Assembly (NCBI GenBank): GCA_022709365.1
Contig: JAKLIY010000015.1
Span: 22,696-86,695 of the forward strand
Length of the DNA stretch: 64,000 nt
Source of the DNA: Pseudomonadota bacterium
GTDB lineage: Bacteria > Pseudomonadota > Gammaproteobacteria > Competibacterales > Competibacteraceae
Direction: 5' to 3'
Position numbers and translations under genes: made by a program. Position 1 is the stretch's first letter. Each line of letters opens with the position of its first letter. The notes under the pieces were generated by a model. That model saw only the letters and a list, made by a program, of their open reading frames with translations. It was not told where the DNA came from and did no database searches. Below, piece after piece: positions 10,701-16,674 of this stretch.

Positions 10701-10975
10701 TTTTTCTGCGGCTCGCGCAACGCTCCCACCAGTGCGGGATGCAGCAACTTGCCTTCCAGACCGCCCAGGGTTCGTTCCGCCGGTTGCCAGCCAAAGCCCG
10801 CTTCAAACACCGGGTCGGCCAGAAATGCGCCGGGCATCCCCGCTTCCCGGTCAAACAGGGCGTGTAGATATTCACGCAGGGCATCGTTGCGGAAACCGCA
10901 CAAACCCAGTACAGCGCGAGTGGCGCGGCGGCCCAGTTGCTCAATCAACGTGGTGTAAAACGAAGTGCGTTCCAT
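4760..10975 (-). CDS. Large DEAH-box helicase with DUF1998/MZB-type zinc region; DruE-like (Druantia)
   Basis: Very large superfamily 2 helicase, about 2071 aa from the ATG at 10975. Motifs: Walker A SSGTGSGKTE (about 129-138), DEAH (about 261-264), FIATSATLGD, a C-terminal helicase half with TTMEMGVDIGGL and QRAGRAGRRGE (about 1070-1100). Zinc-binding clusters occur near 475-490 (CLHCQYP, CRECG), near 1385 (CKRCG, CPYCGK) and near 1637 (CPHGCDAACQGCLL), the last typical of DUF1998/MZB helicases. Size, architecture and the upstream partner match DruE of Druantia type III anti-phage systems (from memory of the family). The frame is open up to 11053, but the ATG one base after the partner's stop gives a clean two-gene operon. 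Other DUF1998 helicases (DISARM DrmA, DpdJ) are alternatives; the partner argues against them. Confidence 0.78.
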   Translation of the reverse strand: MERTSFYTTLIEQLGRRATRAVLGLCGFRNDALREYLHALFDREAGMPGAFLADPVFEAGFGWQPAERTLGGLEGKLLHPALVGALREPQKKGWSEDYSFPARRRPYRHQLEAWRALIEGQPPRSVLVSSGTGSGKTECFLIPILNDLAAELERRQNAPLIGVRALFLYPLNALIKSQKDRLVAWSEPFNGGIRFCLYNGDTPDQARSEWRCEVPDRRTLRKEAPPLLVTNATMLEYLLVRNEDRPIIDQSQGQLRWIVIDEAHTYVGSQAAELTLLLRRVLHTFGCRPSDVHFIATSATLGDASETSRRQLATFLADVAGVSIDRVRVIEGQRETPRLPEALTGIHQPCPDLNSLRALTPEQRFAVLAGDERMRAMRDQLVKQASRLSQLAQTLQGRADGAARRATLQWLDLCTQATNDQGEPFLPLRGHLFQRAVSGLWVCANGACSGRTGTALDQADWPFGAVFLERREHCLHCQYPVFDLVQCRECGAEYLSAAEVEEQGQEKLRPREYAQDEDEFQQGLEPLTDDEDEDGAEESSAATEKKPRLLTSLEQANVRNWGLAADGSLDPLGQTGIPIHLRIPGENGLECPVCRKKNRNEKEKQDRGLFQPVRIGAPFLLGTAIPTLLEAMPPLTDGAEPRPLDGRRLITFTDSRQGTARIAVKLQQESERDYVRSLLYHSLTASAQPADPTQIQKIHSEIKALEPLVRTTPVLRDVLEQKRQELAKLQAPPSGRLTWEEAENKLFIADDFHRWLLPALKELTFGLLSDRLLVKLCLLREFFLRPKRLFSLEGLGLVQLCYPVLEKANPPAVMQQRGVKPEGWRALLQVTVDYFLRSGKPAVQAPSDMIRWLGYPGWPNALVLPGTAITNRKAQRSWPSTHWRKAKDNRLIRLLSHVFRLDLDNKEQCRQLDEMLIAIWDGIRPLLSQTENGFQLELEKQAVLTEVREAWLCPMTRRLLPVTFREITPYLPALPAPDALAQCQRVEMPRLPHPFWLNCAHGAADDWLENDPQVQALRTMGAWSNLSDRLARHRRYIRAMEHSAQIAGFDLTRRETDFKAGKINLLSCSTTMEMGVDIGGLTAVAMNNVPPHPANFLQRAGRAGRRGETAALSFTLCKATPQGAAVFENPLWPFVSRLGLPQVALQSEPIVQRHLNALALAAFLRDRTPDIRRLHTGWFFETDDADTSAICDRFAAWCEEPPTAEQMAEGMTALTQRTVLVGRPTVYLLGRTAQAIRQAAERWRRELEVLLDQQKIVATREDDRKAKQAVDIQLQRLRGEYLLGELANLGFLPGYGFPTGVVSFITTTLENLKLRNHEREDNRSRRAGFPSRNLAIAIRDYAPGIDTVLDGRVYRSGGVTLNWQIPAEVEAAPEIQSLQWVWQCKRCGHNGTRLTLPEHCPYCGKDSGHSLTSHHFIQPAGFAVDIRDKPHNDISLPQYIPVRDPLIALDSTDWMLLPNPALGRYRSAAHGSLFHHSAGLYNQGYALCLRCGLADSEDEQGLLPGIFKGHQRLRGGRLNDAEKLCPGNDEASWAIQRNVRLGVVTHTEVFELQLHDADGKPIDRIASYTVAVALRRALCGVLGIEETEVGVAVGVSRAAHREAAHSAYLYDTATGGAGYVRQITAHLPELLCQARAMLDCPHGCDAACQGCLLTHDTQHHLADLNRHTAIALLSESFLAALELPEELRAFGPHSRLEMEPLPLALNREWQQRTIQELRIYLGGKARDWEPLAWRLRHDLTRWRQTGATVRLIAPAATLNKLNNSQRDELAALIAYNGAELYRASDLNRVADLPLLVELGSIDHRVRWAARQADALIPRPAWGGGETGGPFVRVVETQSLSPVPASWQRLDPANLRPSTPGVIALTITRELDGPSATFGDRAWKLLEQQIPGLAERLNGAESLQSVRYSDRYLRSPLAFLLLHSLLEGLARYPGGLTSATAVKIETAQLEQLDMETPRWLFHDWRDSGDRRQVIETWFRESGSAFVWQEARSRDLPHARELTLLWNESDYWIVRLDQGFGYWGVASRIRPEFPFGSEATRQIAKLRQASCIIEPLNSIYPTYWHCGGPTPER

Positions 10976-10976
10976 T

Positions 10977-13900
10977 TCAAATTTCCGGCGGTCGGTGAGC
11001 CAAGCACAAGGTGAGAGCAATGGCGTAGACATGATCGAACCATTCCCGGTCAAACATGCGCAGCAAACGCAGTTCGTAAATCAGCGATTCGGTGGGAGCA
11101 ACGCGGTTCAGGCTCAGGTGAGCCGCAACGAAGGGACTGCAACGCACCGGACGATAAGCAGGGTTGAGATGGAGATAGCGATGCTTGGGATCAATCGCTG
11201 ATAAATACCCGATGATTTCAGAACTTTCCGGCCATTTTTCCTCGGCGTCGTGGCGACCTTGCAGAGCCTGCTCCAATGGTCCGATTTGTTGTTCCAGGAA
11301 TGCGGGGCAACGACGCGCTATGTGCAGCTCGCCATTGGGCGGGGGGCGGTCGGGAAACAGCCGCTCCTGGAGCCAGTCACACAACGACCGCCAATAAATG
11401 CGTCGGGCGGCAGCACGTTCCCGGAACCTTTGGAACAAGCCAAAAACGATCTCCCCGCCCTCGTCGATTTCGGCCAACGCCGATTGAAGCCCCCTAAAAT
11501 AGGCGGCTGCCGCCTCCCGCCAGTCATGGATGGATAACAGCATCCACAAAAACGGCATTTGTCGGGACAACGTCCATGTCGGCTCAAAAGTTTCGTCATC
11601 GGCTTTCATCAGCGCCAGCATCAACGTGCGCGGATGCGCCGGCAACCTCTGCAACACGTCCAGCGAACTCGGCGGAAACTCCCGCGCCAGTTGCAGGTAG
11701 TCGAACAGCAAGGGCCAGTCAGGATGATCGGGGTTTTGCCCCAGTTCGGCGAGCTGCGTGTTTAACCGCAACGCTCGTTGCTCAGGATCGGTTTCCCGAA
11801 TCGCGCCCGCCAGCGAATCATCCACATCGGGAGCCGTTGCGTCATCCGTCGCAATCCCCCACAACAACGGACGAAACCGCGTCCAGTCGCCATCGCGCCC
11901 GACGATCCACCACGGGCCAGGTTCCAGATCGGCAGGAATCTCCCAGCCAGCGGGTGATTCGCAGCAAGCGGACAAAGCGATGGGCGGTTCCGCCGGTGCC
12001 CACAGCCGGATCATTTCGAGGCGAACCCGCGTTTCCCATCCTGCACCAAGACGGGCCAGAGAGTCTTCCGAAATCCGCACCTGACCCGCGCTTCGATCCG
12101 GTTCAAGCACCCCGTCAAAGCGGGTCACTCGCAGCGATGCCAGCCGTTCACCTTGGGTGGTTTCAATGGTCAGCCGTACTTGAGCTTCCAGGTTACGACT
12201 GCTGGCTAATAGCGAGGCGATGCGATCCTGCCAGACAAAGAGCGGCATTTCGAGTTGGCCCTGTTTAAGCGGAGGCAGGCGTTCATGAAATCGCCGACCG
12301 ATCTCCCCATAAGCAATCCGTTCGCCTTCCAATCGAAAATTCCGCCCGCCCGCCGGGTCTTGAATCAACAGGTGCAAACCGCCCAGTCGATCCAGCGGAA
12401 CCCAGTCGTCATTGACCAAAGATCGTTCCGCCAGTCGGAATAGCGCCCCCCGCTGCGGATAAGGCAACGTCAACAGGAGCGGTTCTGAACCGGGCCATTG
12501 CAGGCACAGCGTCAACGGCGGCGGCAACGCGCCGGATAAGGATCGGCAAACGATCCGCGCCTGATTATCAGTCGAGGTGATCGAGACATTCGCCGGGCAA
12601 TCCGGGCCGGTTTGTACGTCGGCTCCAGCCAACCCGTTCAGCCGCACAACGCCGGCCTGAAGCCCCACGCCAATATCAATTTCAACCTGAAAATCGGGCG
12701 GCGCTACATCCACCTGTCGCCGACAGCGTTCCGCACCGCTGGCGTCGATCAGCCGCAACCAGAGTCGTCCTCGCGCCGCTTCGTAACGCTCCCGCCAAGG
12801 CGCGGCGTCACCCACAAAACGCCATTGAATGCGGCCCGTCGGAGGTGGTCGCCGTCCGTCCGGGTCTATCGTTTGAATCTGTGGAAGCCCGCGATACAGC
12901 AATCGACCTTGAGTCAATTGCGGAACCCCATCGCCGACCACTACAAAACTTTCCTGCGAGTCATTCTCAGCCCGGCAGACGATGCGATAGCGATCCTGCT
13001 GCGGCATCAACAATTCGACTTCGCCGCTGACCCCGTAGACCATCCGGTCGAGTTCAGGAATGATCCCGGCAAATTCACAGGCGCCATTGACCGCTTGCGG
13101 TGTGAATTCCCGTTCCGCCAATACCCAGGCCCGTTCCGAGCGGGTTCGGGCCGAACCTTCCGTTAACCACTCCCGTTCCCCGGAAGTCCCGCGCTCGACA
13201 AACACCCACGGGGAATCGCCCCAAGGTTCACCGTTCTGCGCGGTCAGGACATATTCGCTTTGTCCATAATGCAGACTCAAGCGGTGCGGTTGCCTGACCT
13301 TGACGCCGACCAGTGTGACTCCGCCCCGATGCAACCATTCCCGATGGTAGCGGGCGGTTGGGCCAGTCCCCTGCGCCAGCGTCAGCCAAGCGACGGTCTC
13401 CGCGCCAGCCGACGTGTGCAGTAGCAATCGCCAGCGCGGAGGCGGTTGATCCGTCACAGGCGAACCGATCCACCCGGCGATTTGCGCGTTGCTGGCCCAG
13501 TCCGGCAGTTCCAGATGCTTCTCGACTCGCCAGCCTTGGCTGGTTTCCCGCAACCCTCCGCGCCAACGGGGACGCCCCGCCGCTTCCCGAACCAACTCCC
13601 CGGAACGGCGCACCAGACCGGTCAACAGAGTTTCAGCGGCTTGATCGTCCAGCCGTAACGGTAAATTCCGCCGCCAATTCGGCGCTTTTTCATCCAGCGC
13701 CGCGACAGGATCAACCGCTTCGCCGAGGCTTGCCTGCAATTCACCGATTTTGGCAATCAGCGCCGCAGCCAGGTGAAACACCGGGTCCTGTTGCAAGCTG
13801 CGTGGCAAACGGTGAGCCTGTTGCCGGGCCATGGTTTCAGCGACCTGTTCGCCGCCTTGGCCCGCCCGATAATAAGTTTCGAGCAGGATGCGGAAAAATT

Positions 13901-14330
13901 GGGTGAGATGCGCGTTTTCCTGCTGCAACAACCGCAATGGCAAGCCACCTTCACAGGCAATACTCATCAATAGAAGACGGTGGCCGCTTTTGCTGCGTAG
14001 CACCGGCCGTCGCCACCATTTCAAACCCTTTTCCACCCAGTCGGCAATCAGCAACTGAGAAGGCGCATCTATCTTCATTGGTTTGAAAATCGTCTCCCAC
14101 GCCCATGAACCTTCGGCGTGTTCACGGCGAAACGTCTCAGCGGCATACAGGCAAAAGAGCGGTGCAAAGCGTTTTGCCAACCGGCCTTGCGAATCCCAGA
14201 AGATGATTTGATGGAAATGGATTCGTAAGTCGGCATAGGTATCATCACGCATCTTGTAAGCGTACAGCGGACGACCATCGGGTTCGGTCTGGCGGGTATG
14301 TGCAAACAGAAAACGAGACAGCCAGTTCAT
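10977..14330 (-). CDS. DruH-like protein (STY4851/ECs_5259-type), partner of the large helicase
   Basis: A 1117-aa protein with no catalytic motif I can recognise. The N-terminus (NWLSRFLFAHTR then TEPDGRPLYAYKM) resembles, from memory, the STY4851/ECs_5259 (YjiT-like) family, which I believe corresponds to DruH of Druantia type III. The middle is rich in short beta-like stretches and arginines, suggesting DNA or protein binding, but that is inference. Its stop is separated by a single base from the helicase ATG, so the two are surely cotranscribed and probably translationally coupled. The start ATG at 14330 has an A/G-rich GAAGAAGAAC just before it. The length fits DruH; function in the defence mechanism is unknown. 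Confidence 0.65.
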   Translation of the reverse strand: MNWLSRFLFAHTRQTEPDGRPLYAYKMRDDTYADLRIHFHQIIFWDSQGRLAKRFAPLFCLYAAETFRREHAEGSWAWETIFKPMKIDAPSQLLIADWVEKGLKWWRRPVLRSKSGHRLLLMSIACEGGLPLRLLQQENAHLTQFFRILLETYYRAGQGGEQVAETMARQQAHRLPRSLQQDPVFHLAAALIAKIGELQASLGEAVDPVAALDEKAPNWRRNLPLRLDDQAAETLLTGLVRRSGELVREAAGRPRWRGGLRETSQGWRVEKHLELPDWASNAQIAGWIGSPVTDQPPPRWRLLLHTSAGAETVAWLTLAQGTGPTARYHREWLHRGGVTLVGVKVRQPHRLSLHYGQSEYVLTAQNGEPWGDSPWVFVERGTSGEREWLTEGSARTRSERAWVLAEREFTPQAVNGACEFAGIIPELDRMVYGVSGEVELLMPQQDRYRIVCRAENDSQESFVVVGDGVPQLTQGRLLYRGLPQIQTIDPDGRRPPPTGRIQWRFVGDAAPWRERYEAARGRLWLRLIDASGAERCRRQVDVAPPDFQVEIDIGVGLQAGVVRLNGLAGADVQTGPDCPANVSITSTDNQARIVCRSLSGALPPPLTLCLQWPGSEPLLLTLPYPQRGALFRLAERSLVNDDWVPLDRLGGLHLLIQDPAGGRNFRLEGERIAYGEIGRRFHERLPPLKQGQLEMPLFVWQDRIASLLASSRNLEAQVRLTIETTQGERLASLRVTRFDGVLEPDRSAGQVRISEDSLARLGAGWETRVRLEMIRLWAPAEPPIALSACCESPAGWEIPADLEPGPWWIVGRDGDWTRFRPLLWGIATDDATAPDVDDSLAGAIRETDPEQRALRLNTQLAELGQNPDHPDWPLLFDYLQLAREFPPSSLDVLQRLPAHPRTLMLALMKADDETFEPTWTLSRQMPFLWMLLSIHDWREAAAAYFRGLQSALAEIDEGGEIVFGLFQRFRERAAARRIYWRSLCDWLQERLFPDRPPPNGELHIARRCPAFLEQQIGPLEQALQGRHDAEEKWPESSEIIGYLSAIDPKHRYLHLNPAYRPVRCSPFVAAHLSLNRVAPTESLIYELRLLRMFDREWFDHVYAIALTLCLAHRPPEI

Positions 14331-14530
14331 GTTCTTCTTCCCATTGTAATATCAGGGTGTCGCAAAAGACCGTTTAAAATAGGGGTACTCTGAGGAGCGT
14401 AGCAGAAAAATGAAAAAGCAGATTCAGAGTGACAGTCAATTTTACAGTGAAGCGAAATAGATCACGCTACCGGGAGAACGCTCTAAAATAAACAAGCGCC
14501 AACGGCGCAGCTTCAACAGGAGACTTCACC
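14331..14530. promoter_or_regulatory. Divergent intergenic region between the DruH-like gene and the first Uma2 gene
   Basis: About 200 bp, lower in GC than its surroundings, must carry the leftward promoter of the two-gene helicase system and the rightward promoter of the Uma2 gene. I see a small palindrome (GCGCCAACGGCGC, near 14495) and a good Shine-Dalgarno (CAGGAGA) before 14531 but no confident -35/-10 pair. Confidence 0.4.
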
Positions 14531-15121
14531 ATGCCTGCCACAATGAAAATAGCCGCGTATGCGGATGATCTCTACGCCGAACTGGAAGCCTTGCCGGAAA
14601 ACCTGACCGGCGAAATCATCAACGGCCAGTTGTACGCCCAGCCGCGCCCTGCCAGCCGACATACGTTGGCGGAATCAAGTTTGAACGGAGAATTGTATGG
14701 TCCCTACCATCGTGGACGTGGCGGACCTGGTGGTTGGTGGATTTTAATCGAGCCGGAAATTCACTTCGTTCGTGATACCGAAGTCCTGGTTCCCGACCTC
14801 GCCGGTTGGCGGCGGGAACGGATGCCGCGCCTGCCCAGCGATCACCGGATCGAAGTCGTCCCGGACTGGGCCTGTGAAATCCTGTCGCCCTCCACGGCGC
14901 GCAAGGATCGGATGACCAAAATGCCGGTCTACGCCCGTTACGGCGTGGCCTATCTCTGGCTGGTCGATCCGCTGGCCCGGACCCTGGAAGCCTTCGCCTT
15001 GCGCGAAGGACGCTGGACCGTGGTCGGGCTGTTTCAAGAGCAAGACATCGTCAGCGTGGAGCCGTTTCAGGAAATCGCGCTGGAACTGGGCGCGTTGTGG
15101 ATGGAGGTCGCGGAGGAATAA
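14531..15121 (+). CDS. Uma2 family (DUF820) restriction-endonuclease-like protein, copy 1
   Basis: PD-(D/E)XK-fold protein of 196 aa. Family marks: an N-terminal helix with ELEALPENLTGEIINGQLY, the core IEPEIHF...EVLVPDLAGW (metal-binding Asp region), VPDWACEILSPST (Glu position), and YARYGVAYLWLVDP. Uma2 proteins are widespread and multicopy in some genomes; the biochemical role is not settled. It is nearly identical to the gene at 16051 over most of its length, including the sequence around the ribosome binding site (GGAGACTTCACCATG). It is preceded by the divergent defence operon. Confidence 0.88.
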   Translation: MPATMKIAAYADDLYAELEALPENLTGEIINGQLYAQPRPASRHTLAESSLNGELYGPYHRGRGGPGGWWILIEPEIHFVRDTEVLVPDLAGWRRERMPRLPSDHRIEVVPDWACEILSPSTARKDRMTKMPVYARYGVAYLWLVDPLARTLEAFALREGRWTVVGLFQEQDIVSVEPFQEIALELGALWMEVAEE

Positions 15122-15206
15122 TGCTGTCTTTCCATGCCTTCCCAACCGATCCAAATCAAACTGTGTACCATTTCATTATCATTAACCGGCAGCGAGGATC
15201 AAACTT

Positions 15207-15965
15207 ATGTCCACTCTGTTGTATCCCGTTTCTGTCATTGATTACCCCGACGAGGATGGCCAGCCCATGGCGGAAAGCGATTTTCAACGAACGCCCCTCA
15301 TCTATGCCGTCGAGTCTTTGCGGATTTACTTTCAAGACCGTGAGGATGTTTACGTGTCCGGCAACATGTTCGTCTACTACGAGCAGGGTAATCCCAAAGC
15401 GGTAGTGGCCCCCGATGTGTTTGTGGTGATCGGCGCGCCCCGGCATGATCGCGCCTCGTACAAGCTCTGGGAAGAACCTAAAGGGCCGGATTTCGTGCTG
15501 GAGATCACCTCGAAAAGCACCTATACCGAGGATCAGGGAGTCAAGCGCGGTGTCTACGCCCTGTTAGGCGTGCGCGAGTATTGGCAATATGATCCTACCG
15601 GCGATTATCTCAAGCCGGTGTTGCAGGGCTGGCAATTGATCGAGCGCAACTACTGGCCGTTGCCTGCCCGGCGAGAATCGAACGGCAGTTTGCTGATGCA
15701 TAGCGTGGCGTTGGGTTTAGACGTGCAGGTGACCGATGGCAAACTACGGTTCCATGATCCAGTAACCGGGCGAATACTGCATAGCCATGCCGAGGCGGTG
15801 CAGGCTTGGCAACAGGCGGAACAGGCGCAACGGCAAGCGGAACAGGCCCAACGACAGGCGGAACAGGCCCAACGACAAGCCGAGGCCCGCGCTGACTACG
15901 AAGCCGCACAGCGTCAAGCGTTGCAGGTACGCCTGGCGGAACTGGAAGCCCAATTGCGCGGTTGA
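15207..15965 (+). CDS. Uma2 family protein with C-terminal coiled coil
   Basis: A second, more distant Uma2 protein of 252 aa. Core: PLIYAVESLRIYF, VVAPDVFVVIG (Asp), DFVLEITSKSTY (Glu plus Lys), YALLGVREYWQYDPTG. The last 55 residues are a Q/A/E/R-rich heptad stretch with repeated QAEQAQR units ending LAELEAQLRG, predicted coiled coil and likely oligomerisation or partner binding. This arrangement (Uma2 core plus variable-length coiled coil) is common in the family. The tail is encoded by 21-bp tandem repeats, so its length may vary between strains. It lies 85 bp after copy 1. Confidence 0.87.
   Translation: MSTLLYPVSVIDYPDEDGQPMAESDFQRTPLIYAVESLRIYFQDREDVYVSGNMFVYYEQGNPKAVVAPDVFVVIGAPRHDRASYKLWEEPKGPDFVLEITSKSTYTEDQGVKRGVYALLGVREYWQYDPTGDYLKPVLQGWQLIERNYWPLPARRESNGSLLMHSVALGLDVQVTDGKLRFHDPVTGRILHSHAEAVQAWQQAEQAQRQAEQAQRQAEQAQRQAEARADYEAAQRQALQVRLAELEAQLRG
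15813..15875 (+). repeat. Three 21-bp tandem repeats inside the Uma2 coiled-coil region
   Basis: Units at 15813, 15834 and 15855 differ at only a few positions and each encodes seven residues (QAEQAQR). Slippage in multiples of 21 bp would lengthen or shorten the coiled coil without breaking the frame. Confidence 0.85.
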
Positions 15966-16050
15966 CCTGACTGACCATCCCCACTGCAAAATTTCCTGAC
16001 ACCCCAAAAAATGGGCAGTACGCTGCGCTGATTGAAGAGGAGACTTCACC

Positions 16051-16674
16051 ATGCCTGCCGTGATGAAAATAGCCTCGTATACAGATGATCTCTATGCCGA
16101 ATTAGAAGCCTTGCCGGAAAACCTGACCGGCGAAATCATCAACGGCCAGTTGTACGCCCAACCGCGCCCCACCAACCGTCATGCTCTAGTCGAATCGGGA
16201 CTGGCTATGGACATTGGCAGCGCCTATCACCGGGGGCGTGGCGGACCCGGCGGCTGGTGGATTCTGGTTGAACCCGAAATCCACTTCGTTCGTGATACCG
16301 AAGTCCTGGTTCCCGACCTCGCCGGCTGGCGGCGGGAACGCATGCCGCGCCTGCCGAACGATCACCGGATCGAAGTCGTTCCCGACTGGGTTGGCGAAAT
16401 CCTGTCGCCCTCCACGGCGCGCAAGGACCGAATGACCAAAATGCCGGTCTACGCTCATTACGGCGTGACCTATCTCTGGCTGGTCGATCCGCTGGCCCGG
16501 ACACTGGAAGCCTTCGCCTTGCGCGAAGGACGCTGGACGGTGATCGGACTGTTTCAAGAGCAAGAGCGGGTTAGCGTCGAGCCGTTTCAGGAAATCGCGC
16601 TGGAACTGGGCGCGTTGTGGATGGAACCCGCTGAATTGATTGGCCCCTCTCACCGTTGCGAGAGTCCTCCTTGA
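16051..16674 (+). CDS. Uma2 family (DUF820) protein, copy 2
   Basis: A 207-aa near-duplicate of the gene at 14531: both begin MPA-MKIA-Y-DDLYAELEALPENL and share VRDTEVLVPDLAGWRRER and YLWLVDPLARTLEAFAL. They diverge around residues 50-62 (HALVESGLAMDIG here) and at the C-terminus. Conserved catalytic positions (PDLAGW, GEILSPSTARKD) remain. Its stop codon overlaps the ATG of tgpA by one base (TGATG), which suggests that the last gene of the island now feeds translation into the core transglutaminase gene. The ribosome binding sequence GAGGAGACTTCACC matches that of copy 1. Confidence 0.88.
   Translation: MPAVMKIASYTDDLYAELEALPENLTGEIINGQLYAQPRPTNRHALVESGLAMDIGSAYHRGRGGPGGWWILVEPEIHFVRDTEVLVPDLAGWRRERMPRLPNDHRIEVVPDWVGEILSPSTARKDRMTKMPVYAHYGVTYLWLVDPLARTLEAFALREGRWTVIGLFQEQERVSVEPFQEIALELGALWMEPAELIGPSHRCESPP

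Noticed and set aside
4760..10975. DISARM (DrmA) or Dpd helicase
   Set aside because: No DrmB/DrmC, methyltransferase or deazaguanine genes adjacent; the single large partner fits Druantia type III better.
15813..15875. CRISPR-like short repeats
   Set aside because: Repeats are contiguous, without spacers, and encode an in-frame coiled coil.
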